The notes under the pieces: model-generated
Database searches by the model: none
Told to the model about the DNA's origin: nothing
Seen by the model: the letters and a program-made list of their open reading frames with translations, nothing else
Position numbers and translations under genes: made by a program
Shown: piece by piece, positions 29,735 to 41,242 of the stretch
Numbering within the stretch: position 1 is the first letter of the stretch
Layout of the letters: each line of letters starts with the position of its first letter
Assembly (NCBI RefSeq): GCF_026930205.1
Contig: NZ_JANHOI010000005.1
Coordinates: 1 to 64,000, forward strand
Length of the DNA stretch: 64,000 bases
Origin: Bartonella sp. 220B
Lineage (GTDB): Bacteria > Pseudomonadota > Alphaproteobacteria > Rhizobiales > Rhizobiaceae
Direction of reading: 5' to 3'

Positions 29735-30517
29735 ATGCGTGAAATTTTGAATCATTTTGAAATGCCATTGAATAGAAATCACTCTGTTCAGAAGCCTCAA
29801 AAACTTTCATGTTCGCCACTTCCCAAACGATTTTATAAAGAAGTGAAAACTTTGCGTGAAGAAGGAGGCTTTTCTCTATTATTGGATGGATGCCCAGTAA
29901 AAACACCGGCAAAGCGCTTTTTTATAGTGCCAACAGAAGCTTTTGCTATGCTCGTGGCAGAAGAATTTGAGAGCCAAAAGCAAATTATTGATCCAGCAAA
30001 AATGCCGATTACACGTCTTGTTAACACTGTTATTGATGGCATAGCTAATGATATGCAGAGTGTTTTTGAAGATTTATTGCGTTTTGTTGCATGCGATATG
30101 ATCTTTTATCGTGCTCAAACACCAAAAGAATTGGTACAGCGACAATATGAACAGTGGGATCCTTTATTGGATTGGGCAGAAGAAAAACTTGGTGCACGTT
30201 TTCATTTGACAGAAGGGCTTATGCATGTTGAACAACCACGAGAAGCTATTCAAGCGGTAAGCAATTATTTACGTAAAGTTGAATCTCCTTATATGCTTGC
30301 TGCACTTCACGTCATGACAACTTTAACAGGATCAGCTCTTATTGCTCTTGCTGTTTCTGCTAGGAGAATTAATGCGGATTATGCTTGGAATATTGCCCAT
30401 TTAGATGAAGATTGGATGATGGAGCAATGGGGTAGGGATGAAGAAGCAATAGCACGTCGTGCTCATAAGAAAATTGAATTTAATGCTGCTGCTACAATCA
30501 TTACAACGTGTTTTTAA
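29735..30517 (+). CDS. ATP12-family F1-ATPase assembly chaperone
   Basis: 260 residues from the ATG at 29735 (a GTG at 29726 is an alternative). Recognisable ATP12 segments are PLPKRFYKEVKTLREEGGFS, LLDGCPVKTPAK, and KMPITRLVNTVIDGI. In mitochondria ATP12 binds the F1 alpha subunit before hexamer assembly; alphaproteobacteria keep the same gene. AAAGG serves as ribosome site. It probably stood next to the RluC-type gene before the accessory island separated them. Confidence 0.9.
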   Translation: MREILNHFEMPLNRNHSVQKPQKLSCSPLPKRFYKEVKTLREEGGFSLLLDGCPVKTPAKRFFIVPTEAFAMLVAEEFESQKQIIDPAKMPITRLVNTVIDGIANDMQSVFEDLLRFVACDMIFYRAQTPKELVQRQYEQWDPLLDWAEEKLGARFHLTEGLMHVEQPREAIQAVSNYLRKVESPYMLAALHVMTTLTGSALIALAVSARRINADYAWNIAHLDEDWMMEQWGRDEEAIARRAHKKIEFNAAATIITTCF

Positions 30518-30557
30518 AGTTAAATCCCCTTTTATTTTACGTACATCTTTTTCTTCA

Positions 30558-31103
30558 TTAGAGTATTTTTGTGATTTTCTGGGGATTAACTTTTATTTTT
30601 TCAAGTCCAGGAAATGCCTCACTGGTTATGTTTAAGAGTGTCTCATCATTCCCACGGATAAAATACCACTGGTTATTGTCAAAAAGAGCAATAACCTCAG
30701 TTTGAATAGAGCACCTTTTTCCAGCATTTGTTGTCGTTATGAACTCAACAGGTATAACAAAATAAGGAATACCATTCTCAAGTTTTCCTTCACGTTTTTG
30801 TTTGTGGTTGATGTGGATACTCTCAATTTTATAATTTTCTGACAATCGCTCTATTTGGCCTTTCATGATTTGTTGAAATTGTGATTTACTGAGATTTTTT
30901 TTGGCAGTTAAACTGTTGATGATTTGGGGAGGGATAGCATTGAAGATGGCATTGGCATCGCCATTTTGAATTGCTTTGCTGTAAGCAAAAGCTGCTTTTT
31001 CAAGATCTATAAGTGTTTGGTTTGCAACTGTATAATTCTGAATTGTTGGAAGAATAAAAGCAATACATAAAAGGATGGGGAAAAGAAAACGAATTCTCAG
31101 CAT
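30558..31103 (-). CDS. secreted hypothetical protein
   Basis: 181 residues. A hydrophobic N terminus (residues 4-25, LRIRFLFPILLCIAFILP-like) is a probable signal peptide or anchor. The remainder is soluble: a helix with YSKAIQNGDANAIFNAIPPQ followed by beta-rich sequence ending in WYFIRGNDETLLNITSEAFP. The pattern loosely resembles NTF2-like or DUF-type periplasmic domains, but I do not recognise the family. It is convergent with the ATP12-type gene. Between it and glnA lies a terminator. Confidence 0.75.
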   Translation of the reverse strand: MLRIRFLFPILLCIAFILPTIQNYTVANQTLIDLEKAAFAYSKAIQNGDANAIFNAIPPQIINSLTAKKNLSKSQFQQIMKGQIERLSENYKIESIHINHKQKREGKLENGIPYFVIPVEFITTTNAGKRCSIQTEVIALFDNNQWYFIRGNDETLLNITSEAFPGLEKIKVNPQKITKIL

Positions 31104-31211
31104 TAGAAGCCTAGCCTTTTAAATTGATTTGAATGGATTCCAATTAAACTTATAAAGGAAAAGTACATAAGCAAAAAGCCACCTATGCTCTTATATAAGA
31201 AGGATATCCAC

Positions 31212-31239
31212 AAAAATGGAGGTTAATGCCTCCATTTTT
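31212..31239 (-). terminator. rho-independent terminator after glnA
   Basis: An 11-bp perfect stem AAAAATGGAGG/CCTCCATTTTT with a six-base loop lies 27 bases beyond the glnA stop. The T-rich arm faces the minus-strand transcript. The symmetric A/T flanks could also make it act in the other direction. Confidence 0.8.
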
Positions 31240-31265
31240 AAATCAAAAGAATGTCCTATTATTCT

Positions 31266-32675
31266 TTAAACAGAATAGTACATATCAAACTCGACAGGAT
31301 GGGGCGTTGTTTCGTAGCGCAAAACTTCTTGCATTTTTACTTGGATGAAGGAATTAATCTGATCATCATCAAAAACGTCGCCGGCTTTAAGAAAACTACG
31401 ATCTTTATCAAGTGCTTCAAGTGCTTCACGCAGACTTCCTGAGACTGTGGGGATTTCTTTGCGTTCTTTTAAGGGAAGATCGTAAAGATCTTTATCCATA
31501 GCATGTCCAGGGTGAATTTTATTTTTAATGCCATCAAGACCAGCCATTAAGAGTGCTGCAAATGCTAGATAGGGATTTGCTGTTGGATCTGGAAAACGCA
31601 CTTCTACGCGTTTTGAATTTGGCGAAGAACTCATCGGAATACGGCAAGATGCAGAACGGTTACGTGCAGAATAAGCAAGAAGGACAGGCGCTTCATAACC
31701 AGGTACTAAACGTTTATAGGAGTTTGTTGATGGATTAGTAAAGGCGTTGAGTGCTTTTGCATGTTTGATGACACCACCTATAAAGAATAAGCAAGTTTCT
31801 GATAGTCCAGCATATTCATTGCCTGCAAAAATTGGTTTGCCATCTTTCCAAATAGACATGTGAACATGCATGCCTGAACCATTATCACCAAAAACCGGTT
31901 TTGGCATGAAAGTTGCTGTTTTTCCGTAGCTATTGGCTATTTGGTGCACAACATATTTAAAAATTTGCATTTTGTCTGCTTCGCGAACGAGCGTATCGAA
32001 GCGAATACCCAATTCATGCTGTCCTGCTGCTACTTCGTGATGATGCTTCTCAACGCGGACTCCCATATCTTTGAGTGCTGTGAGCATTTCAGAGCGCATA
32101 TCTTGGCAAGAATCGATAGGGGGAACGGGAAGATATCCTCCCTTCATTCGTGGGCGATGGCCAAGATTGCCCGTCTCATATTCCGTATCATCATTGGAGG
32201 GTAATTCACTTGAATCGAGTTTAAATCCTGTATTGTAAGGATCTGTCTTATAGCGTACATCATCAAAGATAAAAAACTCTGCTTCTGGACCTACATTGAT
32301 TGTATCTCCGATACCTAGAGATTTCATATAGACTTCAGCTCTCTTGGCAATAGAACGAGGATCTCTGCGGTAAAACTCTCCAGAGACAGGATCGAGCACA
32401 TCACAAAAGATAACCAGAGTAGATTGAGCAAAAAAAGGATCTATATGTGCTGTCTCTGGATCTGGCATTAAAACCATGTCAGACTCATTGATTGTTTTCC
32501 ATCCAGAAATTGAAGAACCATCAAACATAACGCCATCGCTAAATGTATCTTCATTGATTTCTGCGATATCCATTGTGACGTGATGCAATTTTCCTCGTAG
32601 GTCGGTAAAACGCAAATCGACAAAACGGATTTCGTTATCTGCGATCTGTTTGATAATATCTGATGCGGTTGTCAT
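31266..32675 (-). CDS. glnA: glutamine synthetase type I
   Basis: Dodecameric enzyme that makes glutamine from glutamate, ammonia and ATP; 469 residues from the ATG at 32675, with AAGGAA upstream. A TTG six bases earlier is rejected. Landmarks include [19 protein letters not shown], the ATP-binding [14 protein letters not shown], the glutamate-binding [17 protein letters not shown], and the DLYDLP segment with the tyrosine adenylylated in GSI-beta enzymes. It follows glnB by about 60 bases, forming the classical glnBA operon for nitrogen control. Confidence 0.97.
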   Translation of the reverse strand: MTTASDIIKQIADNEIRFVDLRFTDLRGKLHHVTMDIAEINEDTFSDGVMFDGSSISGWKTINESDMVLMPDPETAHIDPFFAQSTLVIFCDVLDPVSGEFYRRDPRSIAKRAEVYMKSLGIGDTINVGPEAEFFIFDDVRYKTDPYNTGFKLDSSELPSNDDTEYETGNLGHRPRMKGGYLPVPPIDSCQDMRSEMLTALKDMGVRVEKHHHEVAAGQHELGIRFDTLVREADKMQIFKYVVHQIANSYGKTATFMPKPVFGDNGSGMHVHMSIWKDGKPIFAGNEYAGLSETCLFFIGGVIKHAKALNAFTNPSTNSYKRLVPGYEAPVLLAYSARNRSASCRIPMSSSPNSKRVEVRFPDPTANPYLAFAALLMAGLDGIKNKIHPGHAMDKDLYDLPLKERKEIPTVSGSLREALEALDKDRSFLKAGDVFDDDQINSFIQVKMQEVLRYETTPHPVEFDMYYSV

Positions 32676-32736
32676 ATTCAATTTCCTTATGTGGGATTGA
32701 GGAGGATAAAAGAGATAAAAATTTTGTTATTATTTA

Positions 32737-33117
<381 letters not shown>

Positions 33118-33156
33118 TCACATTATATTGACAACAGAGAGAAGTCCAACAGATAC

Positions 33157-33168
33157 TTTGTGCACAAA
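33157..33168. promoter_or_regulatory. 12-bp palindrome upstream of glnB
   Basis: TTTGTGCACAAA is a perfect palindrome about 80 bases upstream of the glnB start. It contains a TGCAC half-site like that of NtrC, but lacks the second spaced half-site, so its protein partner is open. No clear sigma-54 promoter (GG-N10-GC) was found in the spacer. Confidence 0.3.
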
Positions 33169-33357
33169 AAGTCAAAATTATATGATTCAATATTTTTTGC
33201 AAAGTTCCTCTTAATGGCATAAAATGAAATGCTATGATTCTTTGAGTAAAATCCTACAAGTTTTTTTAGAATAAAAAATAATACAATGAATGAGGAATAT
33301 TGGGGAACAAGGGGTATTTTTCTTTTTTATTGCGCTATACCAATTTTATATTCTGCT

Positions 33358-36270
33358 TTAGGAAGAATTATGTAAAGGGCGGCGCAGTAAAATTTCTTTC
33401 AGAAATTTTCCCGTATAGGAAGAGGAAACATGAATAATATCTTCAGGACGCCCAACTGCCACGACTTCACCACCACGATCTCCCCCTTCTGGTCCTAAAT
33501 CAATAATCCAGTCGGCTGTTTTTATAACTTCAAGATTATGTTCTATGACGACAACTGTATTGCCTTGCTCGACGAGTTCATGCAGCACTTCAAGGAGTTT
33601 AGCAATATCATGGAAATGCAAACCTGTTGTTGGTTCATCCAAAATATAGAGTGTACGGCCTGTTGTTTTGCGTGAAAGTTCTTTCGCAAGTTTTACACGT
33701 TGGGCTTCACCACCGGAAAGTGTTGTGGCTTGTTGTCCTACTTTGATATAGCCAAGACCAACTTTAATGAGAGTCTTCATTTTGTTATGGATGGTGGGAA
33801 CAGCTTGGAAAAATTCTTCAGCTTTTTCGATTGTCATATCCAAAATATCGGCGATGGACTTCTCTTTAAATTTTACTTCCAACGTTTCTCTATTATAGCG
33901 TTTTCCTTGGCAAACATCACAAGTAACGTAAACATCAGGTAAAAAGTGCATTTCAATTTTGATGACCCCATCTCCTTGACATGCTTCACAACGTCCTCCC
34001 TTAACATTGAATGAAAAGCGTCCTGCTTGATAGCCACGCGCTTTGGATTCTGGAAGTTCAGCAAACCACTCCCGGATTGGGGTAAATGCACCTGTATAGG
34101 TTGCTGGGTTGGAGCGTGGGGTGCGTCCAATAGGGGCTTGGTTGATATCAATGACTTTATCAAGAAACTCTAATCCTTCAATTTTGTCATAGCTTGCGGG
34201 GCTATGATGACTTCCCATGATAGAGTGTGATGCAGCTTTGAAAAGAGTTTCAATGAGGAATGTTGATTTTCCACCGCCTGATACGCCAGTGATGCATGTG
34301 AAGGTTCCAAGAGGAATATTTGCACTAATATTTTTTAGGTTATTGCCTCGTGCACCAATAATTTTCAGTGTTTTTGATTTTGATATTTTGCGTCGTTGAG
34401 CAGGTACTGGAACAGCCATTCTCCCTGAAAGATATTGGCCTGTGAGAGAGGATGCATTTTCTATAATTTCTTGCGGAGTACCTTGTGCTATGATTTCTCC
34501 CCCATGAACGCCTGCGGCAGGGCCCATATCGACGACATGGTCTGCAGTAAGGATAGCATCTTCATCATGTTCAACAACAATAACGGTATTGCCAAGATTA
34601 CGCAGATGGTGCAACATTTTCAGAAGGCGTTCATTATCGCGTTGGTGTAAACCAATAGATGGCTCATCTAAAATATAAAGGACTCCTGTAAGACCAGAAC
34701 CAATTTGAGAGGCTAACCGAATACGTTGGCTTTCTCCTCCTGAAAGGGTGCTTGAACTTCGAGATAAGGTAAGATATTCGAGTCCTACATGATTTAAAAA
34801 AGCGAGGCGTTCACGAATTTCTTTTAAGATACGTACAGCGATATTTTGTTGTTTTTCAGTGAGATATTGGTGAATATTGGCAAACCAATCATCTGCTTTT
34901 AGGATAGAAAGTTCTGATATTTGTCCAATATGCATCCCATGGATTTTGACAGCGAGCGCCTCTGGTTTTAGGCGATACCCCTGACAAGCTGGACAGGGTG
35001 TGGAAGACATATAACGCTCAATTTCTTCACGTGACCACGTAGAATCGGTTTCTTTCCATCTTCTCTCCATATTGGGGATGATTCCTTCAAAAGATTGAGT
35101 TGTTTTATGCGAACCGGAATCATTTTTATAAATAAAGGGGATTTCTTTGTTTTTTGTACCATAGAGAATAGCGTGTTGCGCCTCATTTGAAAGGACACAC
35201 CATTTATCCGTTAGTTTAAATTCGTAAACTTTACCCAATGCTTCTAAGGTTTGGCTATAATAGAGTGAAGATACTTTAGACCAAGGGGCAATTGCACCAT
35301 CCTTTAAAGTAAGATTTTTATTGGGCACGATTTTTATCGGGTCTACAGCCTTTTTAATGCCAAGTCCGTCGCAAAGAGGACAAGCACCAAAAGGATTATT
35401 GAATGAAAAGAGGCGCGGTTCAATTTCAGGGATAGAAAATCCAGTTATGGGGCAGGAAAATTTTTCTGAAAAGATAAGTCGTTTGTGTGTTTCATTTTTC
35501 GATTTATGAGCAGATTCTTTTGTGGTTTCTTTTTGTGCTAAGGGTTGGTCAGCCATTTCGGCAACTGCAAGCCCATTTGCTAACCGTAGACAGGTCTCTA
35601 TACTGTCCGCTAGGCGAGAGGTAATGTCACTATGGACAACAATGCGGTCCACCACGACATCTATGTCATGTTTATATTTTTTATCAAGAGGTGGAATATC
35701 CGGAATTTCATAGAATATTCCATCAACTTTGGCGCGCTGAAATCCTTTTTTTAAAAGCTCTATGAGCTCTTTTTTATATTCTCCCTTTCGTCCTCGGACA
35801 AGAGGCGCCATAATGAAAATCCGCGTACCTTCTGGTAAGGACATAATTTGATCAACCATTTGGCTTACTGTTTGACTTTCAATAGGAAGTCCCGTAGCTG
35901 GAGAATGGGGAACACCAATACGTGCAAAGAGAAGACGCATATAATCATGAATTTCAGTAACAGTTCCTACTGTTGAACGAGGATTACGGCTTGTTGTTTT
36001 TTGTTCAATAGATATCGCTGGAGAAAGACCATCTATTCGGTCGACGTCTGGTTTTTGCATGACTTCCAAAAATTGACGTGCGTAGGCAGAAAGGCTTTCA
36101 ACATAGCGGCGTTGACCTTCGGCGTAAAGCGTATCAAAAGCTAAAGATGATTTCCCTGATCCAGAAAGTCCTGTGATAACAATCAGCTTGTCACGAGGGA
36201 GATCGAGGTCAATGTTTTTAAGGTTATGTTCACGTGCACCGCGAATGGATATGTATTTTTGATGAGCCAT
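33358..36270 (-). CDS. uvrA: excinuclease ABC subunit A
   Basis: DNA-damage recognition ATPase of nucleotide excision repair, 970 residues. Two ABC modules are seen: Walker [15 protein letters not shown] (about 33) and [11 protein letters not shown] (about 660), with signatures [12 protein letters not shown] and [12 protein letters not shown]. The second zinc module is complete (CEACQ...CDVCQ). The first appears incomplete: CPIT replaces the first CxxC, while CPLC is intact. It is divergent from ssb, as often in bacteria. No alphaproteobacterial SOS box was seen in the shared spacer. Confidence 0.97.
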   Translation of the reverse strand: MAHQKYISIRGAREHNLKNIDLDLPRDKLIVITGLSGSGKSSLAFDTLYAEGQRRYVESLSAYARQFLEVMQKPDVDRIDGLSPAISIEQKTTSRNPRSTVGTVTEIHDYMRLLFARIGVPHSPATGLPIESQTVSQMVDQIMSLPEGTRIFIMAPLVRGRKGEYKKELIELLKKGFQRAKVDGIFYEIPDIPPLDKKYKHDIDVVVDRIVVHSDITSRLADSIETCLRLANGLAVAEMADQPLAQKETTKESAHKSKNETHKRLIFSEKFSCPITGFSIPEIEPRLFSFNNPFGACPLCDGLGIKKAVDPIKIVPNKNLTLKDGAIAPWSKVSSLYYSQTLEALGKVYEFKLTDKWCVLSNEAQHAILYGTKNKEIPFIYKNDSGSHKTTQSFEGIIPNMERRWKETDSTWSREEIERYMSSTPCPACQGYRLKPEALAVKIHGMHIGQISELSILKADDWFANIHQYLTEKQQNIAVRILKEIRERLAFLNHVGLEYLTLSRSSSTLSGGESQRIRLASQIGSGLTGVLYILDEPSIGLHQRDNERLLKMLHHLRNLGNTVIVVEHDEDAILTADHVVDMGPAAGVHGGEIIAQGTPQEIIENASSLTGQYLSGRMAVPVPAQRRKISKSKTLKIIGARGNNLKNISANIPLGTFTCITGVSGGGKSTFLIETLFKAASHSIMGSHHSPASYDKIEGLEFLDKVIDINQAPIGRTPRSNPATYTGAFTPIREWFAELPESKARGYQAGRFSFNVKGGRCEACQGDGVIKIEMHFLPDVYVTCDVCQGKRYNRETLEVKFKEKSIADILDMTIEKAEEFFQAVPTIHNKMKTLIKVGLGYIKVGQQATTLSGGEAQRVKLAKELSRKTTGRTLYILDEPTTGLHFHDIAKLLEVLHELVEQGNTVVVIEHNLEVIKTADWIIDLGPEGGDRGGEVVAVGRPEDIIHVSSSYTGKFLKEILLRRPLHNSS

Positions 36271-36592
36271 CTTTTATCCTTGGCATATGTAACAAAAATT
36301 AATCCCTAACGTAGAATAAAACTGCTTTCTAGAATTACAACGTTTAACAGGGATAAAGAATACAAGTTTTGTGAAAAGAAAAATATAAAAAAACAGCTTT
36401 TTATTCTCTGATGACGGAATAAACTATGCGTGGTTATGATCTTTTGTTATAATTGCACGATATGATATTTTAGAAGAGGTAGCAAAATTCACATTGAAGG
36501 TCAATTGCGGAGATGCAAATGATAAGGTCAAGAGGGGAATGACTTCTATATAATAAAGATTGTTTACAAGTTAAAATTTTGGAGTTTATGCG
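36271..36592. other. uvrA-ssb divergent spacer
   Basis: 322 bases with no gene. A TATAAT at 36549-36554 could be the ssb minus-10 box, but its minus-35 is weak. No GTTC or GAAC half-site occurs, so LexA control of either gene is not supported by this sequence. Confidence 0.5.
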
Positions 36593-37105
36593 ATGGCTGG
36601 TAGCCTTAATAAAGTTATTTTGATTGGTAATCTTGGTGCGGATCCTGAAATCCGCCGTTTGAATTCTGGCGATCAAGTGGCAAATCTGCGTATTGCTACT
36701 TCAGAAAGTTGGCGCGATCGGAATACAAATGAGCGTAAAGAGCGCACAGAGTGGCATAGTATCGTTATTTTTAATGAAAATCTTATCAAGGTTGTGGAAC
36801 AATATTTAAAAAAAGGAAGCAAGATCTATATTGAGGGGCAATTGCAAACACGCAAATGGCAAGATCAAAATGGCAATGATCGTTATACAACAGAGATTGT
36901 TTTGCAAAAATACCGTGGTGAATTGCAAATGCTTGATGGGCGTGGAGCTGCTGGTGGAGAGCATATGCAAGGAGCCAATCAGTCGAGCGGTAGTTATGGG
37001 AGCAGTGGTTTTGGTAACAGTAATTCAGATCAGAGGGATGATTTTGGTCAAAATAATAATAGAGAAGATTTTTCGCACAAATTAGATGATGATGTTCCTT
37101 TTTGA
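36593..37105 (+). CDS. ssb: single-stranded DNA-binding protein
   Basis: 170-residue SSB. The OB fold (about 1-110) begins [20 protein letters not shown] and includes [12 protein letters not shown] glycine/serine/asparagine-rich linker follows (about 118-155). The acidic tip DDDVPF recruits partner proteins such as RecQ, PriA and exonuclease I in other bacteria. A GGAG precedes the ATG. It is divergent from uvrA. Confidence 0.97.
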   Translation: MAGSLNKVILIGNLGADPEIRRLNSGDQVANLRIATSESWRDRNTNERKERTEWHSIVIFNENLIKVVEQYLKKGSKIYIEGQLQTRKWQDQNGNDRYTTEIVLQKYRGELQMLDGRGAAGGEHMQGANQSSGSYGSSGFGNSNSDQRDDFGQNNNREDFSHKLDDDVPF

Positions 37106-37319
37106 TTCTCCTTGGTAACATTCTTCTTCGTTTTTTTCAGTTGTTTTTTAGTTTGGAAAAATCAATCTTGTTTATTTTATTATGTTTTTGAATACATATA
37201 AATAACATGTTGAAAATAATTGTTAAATTTCTTCCTTTGTTGCGGATGAGAAATTAGCATTTTGATGTTTTTTTCGATATAAAAGAGCAAAGTGATTCTT
37301 TATTGAAAGTTTTGAAGCT

Positions 37320-40097
37320 GTGACCGATCTTACTCCACACCCAGAACGTGATGTGCTGACCGGTATTGAGCCCATCAGCATTGTTGATGAAATGCAACGC
37401 TCTTATCTCGATTATGCGATGAGCGTGATTGTTTCGCGTGCACTTCCTGATGTCCGTGATGGACTCAAGCCCGTTCATCGGCGTATTCTTCATGCCATGA
37501 ATGAGATGGGGCTTTCTTTTAACAAGTCTTATCGTAAATCTGCGGGTGTCGTTGGTGAGGTTATGGGAAAGTTCCATCCTCATGGTGATGCTTCAATTTA
37601 TGATGCGTTGGTGCGTATGGCACAGGACTTTTCTTTGCGAAATCCGTTGATTGATGGTCAAGGAAATTTTGGTTCTGTTGATGGTGATCCGCCTGCGGCG
37701 ATGCGCTATACAGAGTGTCGTTTAGAAAAAGTTTCGGAAGAACTTTTAGCTGATATTGATAAAGATACCGTTGATTTTCAGGATAATTATGATGGACGTG
37801 AGCGTGAACCTGTCGTTTTACCGGCGCGTTTTCCTAATCTTTTGGTTAATGGGTCAGGTGGGATTGCTGTGGGTATGGCAACCAATATTCCGCCCCATAA
37901 TCTTGGAGAAGTCGTTGATGGTTGTATCGCCTTGATTGATAATCCAGATATTACGCTTGATGAGATCATTCAAATTATTCCTGGTCCTGATTTTCCTACA
38001 GGGGGTATTGTTCTTGGCCATTCGGGTATTCGTTTGGCTTATGAAACAGGGCGCGGTTCAATTGTTATGCGTGCTAAAGTTGATATTGAAGAAATTCGTA
38101 ATGGTCGACAAGCAATTATTGTAAGTGAAATACCTTACCAAGTTAATAAAGCAACAATGATTGAAAAAATGGCCGAATTGGTACGTGATAAACGTATTGA
38201 GGGAATTTCCGATTTGCGTGACGAGTCTGATCGTGATGGGTATCGCGTTGTTATTGAGCTTAAGAAGGATGCTGTAGCAGAAATCGTTTTGAACCAATTA
38301 TATCGTTATACGCCGCTGCAAACTTCCTTTGGTTGTAATATGGTTGCGTTGAACGGAGGAAAACCTGAACAGATGACGTTGCTTGATATGCTTCGCGCAT
38401 TTGTTTCTTTCCGAGAAGACGTCGTAAGTCGGCGAACAAAATATCTTTTGCGTAAAGCGCGTGAGCGTGCTCATGTTTTGGTTGGTCTTGCAATTGCTGT
38501 TGCCAATATTGATGAAGTTATAGCGCTTATTCGCAAAGCTCCTGATCCACAAACAGCACGTGCTCAGTTAATGGAGCGGCGCTGGCCAGCTTTTGATGTG
38601 GCACCTTTGATTAAACTTATTGATGATCCCCGTCATGTTATTCATGAGGATGGTACTTATAATTTATCTGAAGAGCAGGCGCGTGCTATTTTGGAGTTGC
38701 GTTTGCAGAGGTTGACCGCACTTGGGCGAGATGAAATTGCTGATGAATTGAATAAAATTGGCGTGGATATCACCGATTATCTTGATATTTTGGCATCTCG
38801 TGCACGTATTATGGGTATTGTGAAGGATGAACTCAGAACCCTTCGTGAGGAGTTTGCAACGCCTCGACGCACAGTATTTGGTTTTGGTAGCGCTGAGATG
38901 GATAGCGAGGATCTTATTGCTCCAGAAGATATGGTGGTAACAGTTAGTCATGGTGGCTACATTAAGCGTGTTCCTCTCAATACATACCGTGCGCAACGCC
39001 GTGGTGGTAAAGGGCGTTTTGGTATGTCTACGAAGGATGAAGATTTTGTAACGCGATTGTTTGTGGTGAATACACATACCCCCGTTCTTTTCTTTTCATC
39101 GCGTGGAATTGTTTATAAGGAAAAAGTTTGGCGTTTACCACTTGGTACGCCGCAATCGCGTGGACGCGCTCTGATTAATCTCCTTCCTTTACAGCAAGGT
39201 GAGCGCATAACAACTATTATGCCTTTACCAGAAGATGAAGCGCGTTGGAGTGCATTGGATATTATGTTCGCAACGACACGTGGAACTGTACGTCGTAATA
39301 AATTATCAGATTTTGTTCAGGTTAATCGTAATGGCAAAATTGCAATGAAACTTGATGAAGAAGGAGATGAAATCCTTTCGGTCGAAACCTGTACAGAACA
39401 TGATGATGTTGTTTTAACAACGGCTAATGGACAATGTATTCGTTTTCCAGTTGTTGAGGTTCGTGTTTTTGCAGGGCGTAATTCTATAGGAGTGCGTGGT
39501 ATCAATTTGGCTAATGGTGATAAGGTCATTTCGATGACAATCTTAGAACATGTTGAGGCTACGTCGATTGAACGTTCTACTTATGTCAAACGTGTGATTA
39601 ATGAACGGCGTGCTGCTGGTGTTGATGCTGAAGATATTGTAACTCTTGATGAAGAAGATGGAGGAGCAGAAACAGAGTTGACAGAAGAACGCTATGCAGA
39701 ACTTAACGCTCGCGAACAAATGCTTTTAACAGTGAGTGAATTTGGTTATGGAAAGCGATCTTCTTCATACGAATTCCGGATTTCAGGACGTGGTGGAAAA
39801 GGAATTCGTGCAACAGATCCCTCTAAAACAGCTGAAATTGGTAAATTGGTAGCAGCTTTCCCAGTGAAGGCGCAAGATCAAATTATGTTGGTATCAGATG
39901 GGGGACAGCTTATTCGTGTTCCGGTTGATGGAATTCGTATAGCTGGTCGTTCAACAAAAGGCGTAACGATTTTCAATACAGCTGAAGGCGAGAAAGTCGT
40001 ATCGGTTGAACGTATTTCTGAATCTGAAGATGATGATAACCCATTCAATGATGAAGCTGGAAAACATTCTGATAGAGTTGATGTGAGTACAGAGTAA
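37320..40097 (+). CDS. gyrA: DNA gyrase subunit A
   Basis: Breakage-reunion subunit of gyrase, 925 residues, GTG start. The catalytic tyrosine is Tyr130 in AAMRYTECR. The quinolone-resistance region reads [17 protein letters not shown], with Ala91 where E. coli has Ser83, and Asp95 equal to E. coli Asp87. The C-terminal beta-pinwheel contains the GyrA box QRRGGKGR (about 560). An acidic stretch [16 protein letters not shown] (about 780) is an insertion typical of Rhizobiales. The gene ends in an acidic tail. coaD follows by 24 bases. Confidence 0.97.
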   Translation: MTDLTPHPERDVLTGIEPISIVDEMQRSYLDYAMSVIVSRALPDVRDGLKPVHRRILHAMNEMGLSFNKSYRKSAGVVGEVMGKFHPHGDASIYDALVRMAQDFSLRNPLIDGQGNFGSVDGDPPAAMRYTECRLEKVSEELLADIDKDTVDFQDNYDGREREPVVLPARFPNLLVNGSGGIAVGMATNIPPHNLGEVVDGCIALIDNPDITLDEIIQIIPGPDFPTGGIVLGHSGIRLAYETGRGSIVMRAKVDIEEIRNGRQAIIVSEIPYQVNKATMIEKMAELVRDKRIEGISDLRDESDRDGYRVVIELKKDAVAEIVLNQLYRYTPLQTSFGCNMVALNGGKPEQMTLLDMLRAFVSFREDVVSRRTKYLLRKARERAHVLVGLAIAVANIDEVIALIRKAPDPQTARAQLMERRWPAFDVAPLIKLIDDPRHVIHEDGTYNLSEEQARAILELRLQRLTALGRDEIADELNKIGVDITDYLDILASRARIMGIVKDELRTLREEFATPRRTVFGFGSAEMDSEDLIAPEDMVVTVSHGGYIKRVPLNTYRAQRRGGKGRFGMSTKDEDFVTRLFVVNTHTPVLFFSSRGIVYKEKVWRLPLGTPQSRGRALINLLPLQQGERITTIMPLPEDEARWSALDIMFATTRGTVRRNKLSDFVQVNRNGKIAMKLDEEGDEILSVETCTEHDDVVLTTANGQCIRFPVVEVRVFAGRNSIGVRGINLANGDKVISMTILEHVEATSIERSTYVKRVINERRAAGVDAEDIVTLDEEDGGAETELTEERYAELNAREQMLLTVSEFGYGKRSSSYEFRISGRGGKGIRATDPSKTAEIGKLVAAFPVKAQDQIMLVSDGGQLIRVPVDGIRIAGRSTKGVTIFNTAEGEKVVSVERISESEDDDNPFNDEAGKHSDRVDVSTE

Positions 40098-40121
40098 TTC
40101 TAAAGGATTCGGAGTAAAACA

Positions 40122-40619
40122 ATGAAAATTGCTCTTTATGCGGGTTCCTTCGATCCTTTTACAAATGGTCATCTTGATATTTTACAAGGCGGTCTCGTTT
40201 TGGCGGATAAAGTGGTTGTAGCTATAGGTGTACAGGCTAATAAAAAATCACTTTTTAGTTTTGAAGAGCGTGTTGATTTAATTATTGAAGCAGGAAAAGA
40301 TTTATTAAATGTAGGTCCTGATCAGTTGCAGGTTATTTCGTTTGATACTCTTTTGATTGATAAGGCTCGTGAAATGGGTGCTTCATTGCTTATTCGTGGA
40401 TTACGTGATGGTACTGATTTTGATTATGAAATGCAAATGGCAGGGATGAATGGTATCATGGCTCCTGAATTGCAAACTGTTTTTTTACCAGCAAGTCTTT
40501 CTGGGCGTGCAATCACTTCTACGTTGGTACGCCAGATCGCCTCTATGGGGGGGGATATAGAACCCTTTGTACCTTCAAATGTTGCTAGAGCTTTGCGCTT
40601 AAAATTTCAATCTTCATAG
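40122..40619 (+). CDS. coaD: phosphopantetheine adenylyltransferase
   Basis: Penultimate step of coenzyme A synthesis: 4'-phosphopantetheine + ATP gives dephospho-CoA. 165 residues. It has the nucleotidyltransferase [14 protein letters not shown] motif (T/HxGH type), [19 protein letters not shown] and the C-terminal SSTLVRQIA-like segment ([20 protein letters not shown]). The order gyrA-coaD-ppi-ppi is shared by Rhizobiales. It is probably co-transcribed with the cyclophilin genes. Confidence 0.96.
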   Translation: MKIALYAGSFDPFTNGHLDILQGGLVLADKVVVAIGVQANKKSLFSFEERVDLIIEAGKDLLNVGPDQLQVISFDTLLIDKAREMGASLLIRGLRDGTDFDYEMQMAGMNGIMAPELQTVFLPASLSGRAITSTLVRQIASMGGDIEPFVPSNVARALRLKFQSS

Positions 40620-40629
40620 GAGTATGATT

Positions 40630-41223
40630 GTGTATCTTAGATTTTTTGCTGTTTTGACATGTCTTTTTTGCTTTTTTTCATTGAATGTTGTAGCGGACGA
40701 TTCTCACACAGCTGGTGATTCTGATGTTCTTGTCTTATCTCTTAAAAATGGAGATGTGGTTATTCGTCTTCGTCCTGATCTTGCGCCAAGACATGTTCTA
40801 CAAATCAAAAAGTTAACAAAGGAAGGTGCTTATGACAATGTTGTCTTTCACCGTGTTATTCCAGGCTTTATGGCACAGACTGGTGATGTACAGTTTGGAA
40901 AAAAGGGGAGTGCAGATTTTGATGTGAAACGCGTTGGTACTGGAGCTTCGAATTATCCTAATATTCCAGCGGAGTTTTCAAAGCAGCCCTTTAAACGTGG
41001 TACTGTTGGGATGGCACGTGCACAAGATCCAAATTCTGCCAATTCCCAATTCTTTATTTGTTTTGATGATGCTTCTTTTTTAAATGGTCAGTATACTGTT
41101 GTTGGAGAGGTCATAAAGGGAATGGACGTTGTTGATAAAATTAAAAAAGGCACCTCAAGTAATAATGGATCTGTAAAAGATCCTGATATTATTAATACTG
41201 CCACTTTACAAGCTGATAGATAA
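40630..41223 (+). CDS. secreted cyclophilin-type peptidyl-prolyl isomerase
   Basis: Periplasmic prolyl cis-trans isomerase of 197 residues. The GTG at 40630 is favoured because AGGAG sits seven bases before it, while an ATG at 40624 is too close to that site. A signal peptide covers about residues 1-24 (hydrophobic LRFFAVLTCLFCFFSL). The cyclophilin core contains VVFHRVIPGFMAQTGD and NSQFFICFDDASFLNGQYTV. It is 19 bases upstream of a cytosolic paralogue, from which it differs mainly by the signal peptide and a short insertion. Confidence 0.93.
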   Translation: MYLRFFAVLTCLFCFFSLNVVADDSHTAGDSDVLVLSLKNGDVVIRLRPDLAPRHVLQIKKLTKEGAYDNVVFHRVIPGFMAQTGDVQFGKKGSADFDVKRVGTGASNYPNIPAEFSKQPFKRGTVGMARAQDPNSANSQFFICFDDASFLNGQYTVVGEVIKGMDVVDKIKKGTSSNNGSVKDPDIINTATLQADR

Positions 41224-41242
41224 ATCAAAGGAGTTTAGCTGT

